DNA of 64,000 bases from Sva-07 sp963743825 (GCA_963743825.1 CAVURC010000020.1:310001-374000); one strand, 5' to 3'; shown: positions 50,801-59,601, counted from the first letter of the stretch. The notes: generated by a model from the letters alone, not told the origin. Translations and numbers: made by a program.

Positions 50801-53800
50801 GGTCAACTTCGTCGCGCACTCGATGGGAGGTCTTGTCGTGCGGGCGTTCGTCGCCAAGCACCGGCAACGTTGGGTCGAACTCGCGGAGATCGACGGCGCG
50901 TCGAGCGGACGGCTCGTGATGCTGGGCACCCCGAATCGAGGGTCGTACTCGATCCCATTGACGCTGCTCGGGCGCGAACTCGCGGTGCGAGGTCTCGCAG
51001 CGATCGACCGCAAGCACACCAACGACGAGGTCGGCGCAATCGTCGCCGGGTTTCCCGGCATCTATCAGATGCTGCCGTTCGCGGAAGGTGTCGAGGACGA
51101 CAACTGGAACGATCTGTACGACAGGGCATCCTGGGGTGACGCCGCGCACGTTCAACCCGAACTGCTTGCGCTGGCGCGCGACACGCATGTGATGCTCGCC
51201 GCGAACGGCGTCGACGCCTCGCGCTTCTGCTACGTCGCGGGACATGGGAAGGACACGCCCTATCGCGTCACGATCGAGGACGGCGAGGAGATGCGCATCG
51301 GACAGTTCGCAATGGGCGACGGCCGCGTCGCCCATCGACTCGGTGAACTCGACGATATGCCGATGTACTTCGTCGATGCGACACACGGGGGGTTGATCTC
51401 GAACCCCTCGGTGCTCGACAAGATCGACGATCTGATCAGGGACGGTACGACGTCGACCACCGATCGATTCCTCGCAAAGGCGCCCGCCCGCCGCGGTGCC
51501 GGCGGTCAGCTACCAAGAATGCTCGCCATTGGCGACATCGACCGTCAGCCGCTTACGCCGGTCACCTGCACGCGTGGCGGCGCCCTTCGCCCACCGACCA
51601 GCGACGACCGACGCGTGATGGACGACGCATTGTCCATGATTCTCGGCGGAGAGCCCGACGAGCCGAGTCGGTCGCGAGTCAACGTCACTGTCGTTCACGC
51701 GAGCCTGGAGCAGACCAGCCACCCCGTCGCGGTTGGACACTATGCACGGATGCCGGCCGAAGGTGCGGAGGGATTCCTCGACTGGAAGCTGGGCGGGGTG
51801 CTCAACGCCCGCTATCGCCTCGGGCTGACCGCCGATGACCCCGGACGCACTCTCGTCGTCCGCTCCCGCGAAGGGCAGTGCCCAGGTGGCGCAGTCGTCG
51901 TCGGCCTGGGAGAGTTCGGCCTGCTGACCGAGTCGGTACTGACGGAAGGAATCTGCGACGGCGTGCTGCGCCTCGCCCGCATGCGGATCGAAGCAGGCAT
52001 AGACCGTACCGAGCCGTTCGGGTTGGCCTCGGTGCTCATCGGAACACCCGGCCGTTTCGGGTTGGAGATCGAGACGTCGATGATCGCGATCATCGAAGGG
52101 GTCATGGGGGCGCTCGGCCGGCTCGGCGATGACAGGCCGAACCAATTCGATCTCGAGTTCGTCGAATTGTACCAACAGCAAGCCGATGACGCCGCCAAGG
52201 TGCTCTGCACGATACGCGAGGAGATCGACCAAAATCTGCTTGTCACCATGGACCTCGACATCACCGCGGTCGTCGAGACACGCGATGGCGGACGCCCTGG
52301 CGCCCCAACTCACAACGCCTCCGGTCGGCCATGGATTCGGATGCAAGCGTCGCTTCAACCTCCCGACCCGTCGAAGGTGTCGCCGGTCAGCGAAATCAGC
52401 GTGTCTGTTCTCGCTCGGCAGGCGCAAGCCGACAAGCTCACCCACCAAGTCGACCTCGACAAGATCAGCGACTATGTCAGCGCGGCGATCAACAACTCCA
52501 GTACCGACAGCATCGGACATACGCTGTACGAGCTCCTCCTGCCGCACCGCGTCAAGCTCGAACTCGGGCGGTCCGAGAACATCCACCTACTCGTTGATGA
52601 ACAGCTCGGACAGCTGCCGTGGGAACTCCTCGCCGCTAACGATTCCGGCGGGCCGGCTCGAAGTGCGCTCGCGCTGCGGGCAGGATTCCTCCGCCAATTG
52701 CAGAGCGAGCAGGTCACTCGGCAGGGCTCCGTACGGCCCACCGGCCTCCAAGCACTCGTGATCGGTGACCCGCCAACCAGCTTCGGCAGGTTGGCGGGAG
52801 CGCGCCGCGAGGCGGGCGAGGTCGCAGAGTTGTTGAAGAGCTTCGACTGGGACGTCAACGAGCACATCTCCCAGGCCGACGACGAGGCAGGAACTCAGTG
52901 GGCCGAGATCGACAACCTCCTTCACGCTGCCCCCTACCGGGTCGTACATGTGGCAGCACACGGCATCTTCGATCCCGACGAGCCGAACCGCAGCGGTGTC
53001 GTGACCGGCGTGGGACCACATCACCGACTCACCGCGATCGACTTCCGCTCGATGTCCGTGCAGCCTGATCTCATCTTCCTGAACTGCTGTCACCTCGGAC
53101 GGCTCGAAGCCGGAGATGACGAGGACAAGCTCGAATCGTGGCTCGACCCTGAGCAACTTCGGCAGCCGCACAAGTTGGCTGCAACCGTCGCGACGCAGCT
53201 GATGCAGAATGGCGTCAAGGCCGTTGTTGTCGCTGGATGGGAGGTCGACGACCAGGCAGCGGCGGCGTTCGCTGACCGGTTGTACCGGTGCCTGCTCGAT
53301 GCCGAGCCCTTCGGCGATGCGGTACGAAAGGCACGAACGGCAGCGTTCGACGTCACCGGGAAGTCATCAAACACCTGGGGCGCCTATCAGTGCTACGGCG
53401 ACCCCGACTTCCAGCTCGTGACCGGTTCTCGCCCGCGACACGGCCGTGAACCGATCGTCAGCGACAACCAGCTGATCCAGGACCTGCAGATCCTGACCGG
53501 CAGCGCCGGGCAGGCCGACGACGACTACGTTCGCAGACTCACCGAGGAGTTGGAGAACTTGGTCGAGGAGGCGGGCGATCGAATCGACAGTGCGCACGTC
53601 ACTCTGGCGATCGGCGACGCATACAAGTCTGTCGGTCAGTTCAAGAAGGCCGCCGAATGGTACGAACGATGCTTTCTCTCACCCGACGGCCGTGGCGAGC
53701 TTCGAGCGATCGAGCAGTACACCAACATGCTGGTTCGCGACGCTGCCAGCACGGCTGATCATGCCGACGTTGCCCCGTTCGAGATGGGAATCACGAAGCT

Positions 53801-54410
53801 CGAGGCAATCATCTCGGCAGTCGGCGCTACGTCCGCGCGGCTGTCACTGCTTGGCTCCGTCTACAAGAAGCTCGCAGTCGTGTTGAGTCGGCACCCCGAA
53901 GCGGTGATACCGCTCGACTCGCCGCTGCCAAGGACCACGAAAGAGGCGCTCGACTTGGCGAAAGCGAAGTACAAGGAAGCCAGCGACGTCGCGCTCGCTG
54001 GCCCCGACGGCATGCCCGACATCCACAGCGCCAACGTATGGTTGCAGCTCGAATACGCCGCACCGCACGGACACCTGGAACGTAACGAGCATCTCGAACT
54101 CGGGAAGCGACTACTGGACCTGGCGACTCCGACGGACCACTCCCCGACTGATTTCTGGGACCGATCCCAACTCGGTGACACGCTCCTCACGATGGCCCTC
54201 CTGAAAGGCGACACGGCGAGTCGCACGGACATCGGGCTAGCCATCCAGCAGTACGTCACAGCCTTCGAAAACCGATCGACGATCAGGGAACGGGACTCGG
54301 TACGCGCCCACCTCGATGACCTCATCGCGATATTCAGCGACCTGCCCGGCGACGAGGAGCTGGGGCTCGACCGAATCAAGGAACTGAGGCATGGTCTTCC
54401 ATCGGGTTAG
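47811..54410 (+). CDS. 2199-residue MBL-hydrolase-LCAT-CHAT-TPR fusion protein
   Basis: Uninterrupted frame. Residues 1-330 form a metallo-beta-lactamase fold, ComEC-like, with THIDLDH (His66, Asp68, Asp70, His71) and LSHHGS (His262-263). Residues 565-840 are an alpha/beta hydrolase with LLVIHGFMG, AHSRGG (Ser639) and GVDHSSF (His813). Residues 895-1215 resemble LCAT, with LLPGIMGSHL, AHSMGG (Ser1004) and His1192. Residues 1290-1400 may be macro/leucyl-aminopeptidase-N-like (VTVVHAS...GGAVVVGLGEFG). Residues 1590-1870 are a CHAT caspase-like protease with QLPWELL, HVAAHG (His1717) and LNCCHLG (Cys1760). Residues 1890-2199 are helical, TPR-like (AIGDAYKSVGQFKKAAEWYE). No signal or membrane helix is seen, so it is cytoplasmic. 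One plausible reading is that the CHAT unit, once triggered, processes itself or its partner hydrolases. Confidence 0.85.
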   Translation: MTPVTVRALPAKCGDCLVIEYGSAGTRPYRILIDGGLKGSYDEGLGRYLSESPDQPTEFDVVVVTHIDLDHIEGVIEALAQKQLTTESIWFNGRDQLEDLMDADAANRGHRQGDALDELIPPNKRNPVVGGKAIHVPESGTVQLDKMPGPARCTLLSPSRDRLEQLLKKWPKPTRGDSITDLFDTFDDATDVDGTDTRATGAFGKDSSVANGSSIAFLLEIDDVKLLFTGDAYASDLESTIKQALVQRGEAKLAVDLFKLSHHGSRQNITDGLLNLIDPAMILICTDGSKFKHPDVDALQKIRAHYPDVPIRFTDNTEIIVARANSIGLQAPKPDQLPVELHFGDKSPTDDHATAPRPTMSGPPGHSAAGKRRQERGSNGVKIRGENLGARLEWGGGPSTRDATSLVDMSTALATHESTEEGSVCFELVAEATIHELEQTGRGGRGVVESGELIVELGRRDDEEQRIVLVEENGQYGWYLPERDADNVVVAATLGAPGSRGRVTSLLRRKLRVIALKGLEKAAGAATHAAVGAYEQRRNPPGLRTWTAGNYAAHTVEAPDLTRFSRDGRSLLVIHGFMGSIHGSFGFSEATVRRLGAAYDDRMIAFDHPTLAATPRKNAEDLLDRLDGHEMSLDILAHSRGGLVARELTRLSEGSKIAVRSIVFVASPNAGTPLADPDRPSGLLDGVTNLVGNVPGTDGFGLVLEMLADVAMHGALPGLEGLVAMQPGGDYLTELNSHPTPEHIVLRSIAAEYEPAATAGFLQTKYDDTLDMYFGQLRNDRIVPTSSAYVRSGSFQVRPGQRLVLDASRGVDHSSFWTDPRATRQLLTWLSADEDARTTPEVPESETDPEAETANVAESMSVESIIESVQSLPDSIRKKLGAMSGGVAGMASPPTGQRDAVILLPGIMGSHLAVDGRTIWVDALRLARGGLGDLAYDDNCQVSAVGLNHTYLPLITRLARNWDVHLFPFDWRADVRRSADSLDELVERLRAEHPKRGVNFVAHSMGGLVVRAFVAKHRQRWVELAEIDGASSGRLVMLGTPNRGSYSIPLTLLGRELAVRGLAAIDRKHTNDEVGAIVAGFPGIYQMLPFAEGVEDDNWNDLYDRASWGDAAHVQPELLALARDTHVMLAANGVDASRFCYVAGHGKDTPYRVTIEDGEEMRIGQFAMGDGRVAHRLGELDDMPMYFVDATHGGLISNPSVLDKIDDLIRDGTTSTTDRFLAKAPARRGAGGQLPRMLAIGDIDRQPLTPVTCTRGGALRPPTSDDRRVMDDALSMILGGEPDEPSRSRVNVTVVHASLEQTSHPVAVGHYARMPAEGAEGFLDWKLGGVLNARYRLGLTADDPGRTLVVRSREGQCPGGAVVVGLGEFGLLTESVLTEGICDGVLRLARMRIEAGIDRTEPFGLASVLIGTPGRFGLEIETSMIAIIEGVMGALGRLGDDRPNQFDLEFVELYQQQADDAAKVLCTIREEIDQNLLVTMDLDITAVVETRDGGRPGAPTHNASGRPWIRMQASLQPPDPSKVSPVSEISVSVLARQAQADKLTHQVDLDKISDYVSAAINNSSTDSIGHTLYELLLPHRVKLELGRSENIHLLVDEQLGQLPWELLAANDSGGPARSALALRAGFLRQLQSEQVTRQGSVRPTGLQALVIGDPPTSFGRLAGARREAGEVAELLKSFDWDVNEHISQADDEAGTQWAEIDNLLHAAPYRVVHVAAHGIFDPDEPNRSGVVTGVGPHHRLTAIDFRSMSVQPDLIFLNCCHLGRLEAGDDEDKLESWLDPEQLRQPHKLAATVATQLMQNGVKAVVVAGWEVDDQAAAAFADRLYRCLLDAEPFGDAVRKARTAAFDVTGKSSNTWGAYQCYGDPDFQLVTGSRPRHGREPIVSDNQLIQDLQILTGSAGQADDDYVRRLTEELENLVEEAGDRIDSAHVTLAIGDAYKSVGQFKKAAEWYERCFLSPDGRGELRAIEQYTNMLVRDAASTADHADVAPFEMGITKLEAIISAVGATSARLSLLGSVYKKLAVVLSRHPEAVIPLDSPLPRTTKEALDLAKAKYKEASDVALAGPDGMPDIHSANVWLQLEYAAPHGHLERNEHLELGKRLLDLATPTDHSPTDFWDRSQLGDTLLTMALLKGDTASRTDIGLAIQQYVTAFENRSTIRERDSVRAHLDDLIAIFSDLPGDEELGLDRIKELRHGLPSG

Positions 54411-54977
54411 TGGTCGGCCCAGTTTCACGGCACCCACGCCGTTCACGACGTGACACGAGGCGACGAGACCGACCTCGTCGACAACGTCTCTCATGTCCAC
54501 GCCGACTTGCGCCCATGCAACGCTCGGGCGGTCGCCCTCCCGTGGCATCGATCTCTGCGTAGTCCGACTTCGTACAGACATCAGTCGTACGTGTGACGCG
54601 GAGTGGTGAACAAGAGGATGCGAGATGGCTCTGTGCGAACTGCTTCTTGATCTGGTGGCCCCAGCCGGCGTCACATTTCCCTGGATTGCCACTCAACGCG
54701 GGCGTATGGTTACGCAGAGGGGTGGTTTGCGGGGCTCTTCGAACCGTCCGATCCGACCACGCAACGAGCATGACCATGTGGGAACCCGAACACTTCCCCG
54801 GCGCCGACAATGTTGTCGGCTCCTGCTGCGGAGTGCTCCAGATCGCGCAATCAGAGTGTTGAACGAACTCGCAGCGACCACCTGCAACAGGGACTCGATG
54901 AAGTCCTGAACGAGAGCGTCGCCCACAGGATCACCTGACCAACACCGGTTGGTCGAGACAAGCAAAGGAGAGGTCAT
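54411..54977. other. Intergenic segment containing a TIR-gene remnant
   Basis: 567 bases with no intact gene. 54440-54705 is a minus-strand fossil of the TIR gene. The remaining 270 bases before the papain-like gene show no clear coding sequence and end in the ribosome binding site AAAGGAGAGG (54964-54973). Confidence 0.6.
54440..54705 (-). pseudogene. Decayed inverted copy of the TIR gene
   Basis: The minus strand reads HQIKKQFAQSHL (live gene: RQIKKQLAQSHL), then TTPRVT-like, then AEIDATGG (live gene: AETDATGG), then a match to the stretch around GDLVDEV. Compared with 42693-43703 both ends are missing and about 335 bp inside are deleted, between CLYEVG and CAETDATGG. Nucleotide identity in the first block is high, so the duplication is fairly recent. 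Confidence 0.75.
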
Positions 54978-55860
54978 ATGGCTCCCGCCAAGAAGTCCGC
55001 ACCCAAGAAGACCATTGCCAAGAAGGCCCCCGCACGCACGAAGCCGACCTCACCGGCGCTGGAGGGACAGACCGACGTCGAGGACTTCGTCTGCAACCTG
55101 GTCCCGTCTCGCCAGACCGAGAACGACTGGCGGTTCTCCGATTCACTGGAGGCGGGAGTGGTCGGAGCACCAGCTGCGCTGCCGACCTCGGTCGATCTGC
55201 GAGCAACCTGGTGGTCGATCAACAACCAGGAGGACACGGGCTCCTGCGTCGGTTGGGCGACCGCTGACGGAGTGGTGAGACACCACATGGTCCATGGCCG
55301 GCCGCATCGCACAGAGCGCGATGTTGTCACCGCGACACCTGTGGATGGCATCGAAAGAGACCGACACGTCCACGGCCCGACCCGAGAGCTTCATGGAGGG
55401 TGCCGGCACCACACTCAAAGCGGCGCTCGACGTCGCCCGAAAGCACGGCGTGGCGCTCATGACCGACCTCCCTTTCCACATCCAGACGAAGATGTACACG
55501 GGCAACGAGAACGCGTTCTATGCGAGCTGCGCTCAACGGCGCATCTCGGCGTACTTCAACCTACGGCTGAACCTGCGTGACTGGAAGTCCTGGCTCGCCA
55601 CGAACGGGCCGATTCTCGCCGCGTTGAACGTCGACGAGGGGTGGGACGGAGCAACAGCCAAGAAGGGAAGGGTCGACACCTTCAAACCCGGCACGGTGCG
55701 CGGCGGTCACGCGATCTGCGTGGTCGGCTACCGGGCCGACGGCCGATTCATCGTCCGCAACAGTTGGGGAACGACGTGGGGCGACCTGGGATTCGCATAC
55801 GTGAAGCCCTCGTACATCACCGCCGGCTTCTTCGACGAATCCTACGGGGTAACCCTCTGA
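54978..55860 (+). CDS. Papain-like (C1A) cysteine protease with Lys/Ala-rich tail, frameshifted
   Basis: About 294 residues after joining two frames near 55295. A basic N-terminal tail (MAPAKKSAPKKTIAKKAPAR) looks like histone-H1-type nucleoid tails. The protease domain has QEDTGSCVGWATADG with nucleophile Cys90, GGHAICVVGYR with His (codon 55708), and RNSWGTTWGDLGFAYV with Asn (codon 55759). There is no signal peptide or classic pro-region, so it acts inside the cell. A strong AAAGGAGAGG precedes the ATG. It lies next to the CHAT operon in the same direction, separated by the TIR fossil. It could be another arm of a proteolytic response or an independent gene. Confidence 0.8.
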
Positions 55861-55944
55861 GAGGAACCGCATTCCGACAGTCCGTCACGTCGACATCGAC
55901 TCGCTCGTTGACGACATGCGCCCACCGACCGATGACGACGTACC

Positions 55945-56181
55945 GATGACGTCTGCCTGGCAACCCTTGGACACCCAGGACAAGCTGCTCGTGTACCTCA
56001 GCGGGACTGAGGATCCTTCGACGACCTCAGAGAACGCTGCACCGATGTCAACGTCGACGGCGTCGTGATCCACTTCGCCTCACTCGACGACATCATTTAC
56101 AGCAAGACCCACGCCGAGCGTCCCAAGGATCGCGACGCCCTCCCCGAACTCCACCGCCTCCGCGGAACAACCGACTGTTGA
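55945..56181 (+). pseudogene. Truncated nucleotidyltransferase-like fragment
   Basis: Frames encode DVNVDGVVIHFASLDDII, then SKTHAERPKDRDALPELHRL, closely matching the C-terminal half of the nucleotidyltransferase-like gene at 58024-58486. The N-terminal half with the nucleotidyltransferase motif is missing and the remaining frame is broken. Confidence 0.65.
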
Positions 56182-56208
56182 TCAGGCAGCGGGCTCGTCG
56201 TTGCCTGG

Positions 56209-56842
56209 TTACCGGTTCGCCCACCACGACTGCACGATGCGCGGCAGACGCGACCCGGGTCGCGTGCGTCGATGTGGGTCAGCGTCGCCTGGGCGAAGTG
56301 GCCGACGAGGTCGTCGGTGTCGGGCGTCGGCGACGATGGCGTCTCGATCACCAGGACGGGCACGGGCATCGCCTCGGCCTGGCGGACGGCGAATCCCCGG
56401 TCGGCTGCGCCGACGACCATCGTCGCCCGGGGGTCGGCATCGCCGGGTGCGGGCTCGGACATCGCAGCAGGCGTCGTCAGGATCCGTCGGCGCATCTCGC
56501 GCTGTCGCGCGTCGATCTCGACGGGCCCGAGCCACGGACCACCCAACCCGTCGACCAGCACCAGTCCCGCCGCCCGACCACCGAGCGCGAGGACCTGGGC
56601 CGCTGCGCCGTTGTGGCCGACGCCCACGACGACGAGTTCGTCGGGAGCTTCGGCGCGCAAGTAGATCGAGCGCCACGTACACCGCGTCGCCGGTCGTCGT
56701 GTTGCCCGCCGACCGGAGGCGGCGTCCCGTTGTGTCCGGGCAGGTCGGGTGCCAGGACGCGGCCGGGCCAGCCGGCGAACGCGGCAGCCCACTCGCCGCC
56801 ACCCGGCGCACCGAGGTCGTGGAGGACCAAGAGGTCGGTCAT
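56209..56842 (-). CDS. Alpha/beta-hydrolase-like protein, frameshifted
   Basis: Starts MTDLLVLHDLGAPGGGEWAA, then FAGWPGRVLAPDLPGHNGTP, the opening of an alpha/beta hydrolase. The middle (PDELVVVGVGHNGAAAQVLA, LGGRAAGLVLVDGLGGPWLG) is in another frame, and the end (LPRIVQSWWANR) in a third. The elbow reads GHNGA, with Asn where Ser is expected, so it may be inactive. About 211 residues. Start ATG 56842 overlaps the preceding hydrolase stop, so they are translationally coupled. Confidence 0.6.
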
Positions 56843-57747
56843 GGACGGGCACCGATCTCGTCGAGGAACCGGATGATGCGATCGAGTACGAAGTCGGGTT
56901 GTTCGACGTGCACGTAGTGGCCGGCACCGGGCACCGATTCCAGCCGCCCGTCCGCGAGCATCGCCACCCGCCGCTCGGCCTCCTCGTCGTGCACCTCGGT
57001 CCAGGCATCCTCCTCGGAGCTGACCAGCACGAGCGTGGGCGCAGTGATGTGGCGGTACTGGGCGAGGATCAGCTCGAGCGAGAACCCGTCGGGGACCCCG
57101 GTGCGGAACGCAGGGTCCCACTTCCACACGAACCCGCCCTCCACCTCGCGGGTGCCGAACTCGACCAGGTGCTCGAGGAACGAGCGGGGCAGACGGATGT
57201 TGATCGCCCCGCGCCGCTCGACGAGCTGGTCGCGCGACACCCACGGCCGCGGCGGGCTGCTGCGGAACTTGTCGATCTCGTCGAGGCTCCGAGTGGCCAC
57301 CTCGACGATGCCATCGTGAACAAAGCCCTCGGCCGGCGGTCCCAGCCCGTCGAGGTTGACCAGCCAGGCGAAGCGTTCGGGCATCGTGGCCGCAGCGGTG
57401 AGGATCTGACCACCGCCCATCGAGTGCCCGATCATGCCGATCGGCGTGCCGGACGCCGGCGCCAACACCCGGGCGAGCTCGCACAAGTCGATCGTGCACG
57501 CGTTCCACGCCATCCCGGACGACAGCCGCCCCGAGTCGCCGTGGCCGCGCACATCGATCGCCACCACGTGGAACCCGAGCTCCACCAGTCGTGGAGCGAA
57601 GCCGTCCCACGTGCGGCCATGGTCGAAGGCGCCGTGAACCAACACGACCGGCGGGGCCGCCGGATCGCCCCAGCACCACGCCCGCAGTCGCGTCCGGTTC
57701 ACCTCGAAGAAGGTCGCCCGATCAGGCGTCGCAAACTCGTCCCCCAC
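56839..57747 (-). CDS. Alpha/beta hydrolase
   Basis: A 302-residue serine hydrolase from GTG 57747: VVLVHGAFDHGRTWDGFAPR (oxyanion), AIDVRGHGDSGR, the nucleophile elbow MIGHSMGGGQ, and His in VPGAGHYVHVEQPDFV near the C-terminus. No signal peptide. It lies between two copies of a nucleotidyltransferase fragment. Substrate unknown: esterase or epoxide-hydrolase-like both possible. Confidence 0.87.
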   Translation of the reverse strand: MGDEFATPDRATFFEVNRTRLRAWCWGDPAAPPVVLVHGAFDHGRTWDGFAPRLVELGFHVVAIDVRGHGDSGRLSSGMAWNACTIDLCELARVLAPASGTPIGMIGHSMGGGQILTAAATMPERFAWLVNLDGLGPPAEGFVHDGIVEVATRSLDEIDKFRSSPPRPWVSRDQLVERRGAINIRLPRSFLEHLVEFGTREVEGGFVWKWDPAFRTGVPDGFSLELILAQYRHITAPTLVLVSSEEDAWTEVHDEEAERRVAMLADGRLESVPGAGHYVHVEQPDFVLDRIIRFLDEIGARP

Positions 57748-58023
57748 GATCGGTCATCCTCGCAGGCGGCCGCACGTAGAACCCAGTAAGTTCCGCTCGA
57801 CCCACCGTTCGCGAACAGACCCTGCCAGGCAACGAACAGTGCAGCCCCGTACACGACGGAGCCACCGACGACATCGCTGCGCCACTACTCACGCCACGGT
57901 CGATCACCGACGCGATGCATCGCCTCGACACACAAGGGAGTCCGCTCGTTACGTGACCACGCTGGCCACTCGGATTGGAACGATCCACCCTGCGGGATTT
58001 CCGAGCGCCCGGGAAGGGCCGCT

Positions 58024-58486
58024 TTGTGGCGCGAGTCCGACGGGTTCGCCTCCCAGCTCCACGGAGCACGACGCCAGACCTACGACATCGACTTCGTCCC
58101 CGCCGCCACCGAAGCCATCGATGACCGCCTCGCAGCCGCACTACGCGAACTCGGCGCCCGACTGCGAGTCGCAGGCCTCACCGACGAAGAAGCCCCCGCC
58201 AACTTCCCGTCACGATCGATGCCGCCACATTGCAGGCGTTCGGCAGCACCACCTGGACCACCGACGCCGGCCCCTCGACGTCCTACGAGAACTCCCCGTC
58301 AGCGGAGCCAGACGAACCTTCGACGAACTCCGACAACGCAGCACCGACGTCAGCGTCGACGGCATCGTCATCCACCTCGCATCACTCGACGACATCATCG
58401 ACAGCAAGACCCACGCCAACCGACCCAAAGCCCACGACGCCCTCCCCGAACTCCACCACCTCCGCGGACAGACATCCGACCCCTGA
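58024..58486 (+). pseudogene. Nucleotidyltransferase-like gene, frameshifted and probably N-truncated
   Basis: Segments in three frames give FASQLHGARRQTYDIDFVPA, then AALRELGARLRVAGL, TTWTTDAGPLDVLRELPVSG and STDVSVDGIVIHLASLDDII, ending ALPELHHLRGQTSDP. This follows the pattern of small nucleotidyltransferase proteins (G-G-x-A..HG..R.T.D.D) found in toxin-antitoxin-like loci. The expected VVGG start of the motif is not seen, so the N-terminus is missing or diverged. A second, shorter copy lies at 55945-56181. Confidence 0.6.
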
Positions 58487-58526
58487 TCACCCGACTCGGC
58501 GCGTGTCTGGCTCTCCGGGTGACCCG

Positions 58527-59555
58527 TCAGATCGCGATGGAAACCTTGCCCCGGACTGTGCCGGCCTCGAGTTGGCGCATCGCGTCGGGCGCTCGGTCGA
58601 GCGAGTAGGTCGCCTCGATGCTCGGCGTGACCTTTCCGGCCTCGATGAGTTCGGTCAATGGCGCCAGGTCGGCATGGTGTTCCTTCGACGCGAGCATGGT
58701 CAGTCGAGGACGCACGAACAGCGACATCAGCGGTGCTCGCAGGCTCCTCCCGAAGCCTCCGGTCACGTTGCCCTTGCTCTCGCCGCCGACGATGACGAGG
58801 CTGCCCTTCGATTCGAGGGAGCGCCGGAGGCGTCGGAGTGCGGTGTTGCCTGCGACGTCGAGGATCAGGTCGTAGCGGCGGGATCCGTCAGCGAACTCCT
58901 CAACTGCGTAGTCGATCGTCCGGTCGGCGCCGAGCGAGCGCACGTAGTCCGTCTTCGCTGCACTGCACACGCCCGTGACGTTGGCACCGTACGCCTTGGC
59001 GATCTGCACCGCGTAGCTGCCGACACCACCGGATGCCCCAATGATCAGGACTTCTTGTCCGGCTTCGATCCGGCCGAGCCGTAGGCCCTGGAGGGCCGTG
59101 GTCGCTGAGATGGGAACCGCCGCAGCCCGCTCGAAGGTGAGGGTCGACGGCTTGTGTGCGAGTTTGTCCTCACGTGCGGCGGCGTACTCGGCGAACGCTC
59201 CTCGGCTGACACCGAAGACCGCGTCGCCGACCGTGAACCGGGTCACTCCCGCTCCGACAGCCGCGACGGTCCCGGCGACGGCACGTCCGGGCACTCGGTT
59301 CTTGGGTGAGCGCAGACCGAAGCCCATGATGCGCATCAGGTAGGGACGGCCGGTCATTGCGTGCCAGGTTCCCCGGTCGAGGCCCGCAGCGTGCACACGG
59401 ACGAGCACTTCGTGGTCCTTGATTTCAGGGCGGCTGATGTCGGTCAGTTGCCAGGTGTCGCTGGAGCCGTAGCGGTCTTGCACGATGGCTCGCATCGTCA
59501 CGGTCGAGGCGTTCGAGCTGCCGTGTGGCGTGTTGGTGTTGGTGGTTGTGTTCAT
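58527..59555 (-). CDS. MDR-family NAD(P)-dependent quinone-reductase-like oxidoreductase
   Basis: A 342-residue medium-chain dehydrogenase without the catalytic zinc Cys/His set: VRVHAAGLDRGTWHAMTGRP, PGRAVAGTVAAVGAGVTRF, the nucleotide-binding LIIGASGGVGSYAVQIAKAY, and ISLDVAGN-like ILDVAGNTALRRLRRSL. The C-terminus ends LEAGTVRGKVSIAI. ATG 59555 follows GAGAGGAA. It lies 46 bp after the hydrolase gene in the same direction and may share its transcript. Likely reduces a quinone or enone. Confidence 0.9.
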   Translation of the reverse strand: MNTTTNTNTPHGSSNASTVTMRAIVQDRYGSSDTWQLTDISRPEIKDHEVLVRVHAAGLDRGTWHAMTGRPYLMRIMGFGLRSPKNRVPGRAVAGTVAAVGAGVTRFTVGDAVFGVSRGAFAEYAAAREDKLAHKPSTLTFERAAAVPISATTALQGLRLGRIEAGQEVLIIGASGGVGSYAVQIAKAYGANVTGVCSAAKTDYVRSLGADRTIDYAVEEFADGSRRYDLILDVAGNTALRRLRRSLESKGSLVIVGGESKGNVTGGFGRSLRAPLMSLFVRPRLTMLASKEHHADLAPLTELIEAGKVTPSIEATYSLDRAPDAMRQLEAGTVRGKVSIAI

Positions 59556-59601
59556 GGGTTCCTCTCGTTGGGTTGGTGGTGATTGGATGGGTCGGTGTTC
59601 G

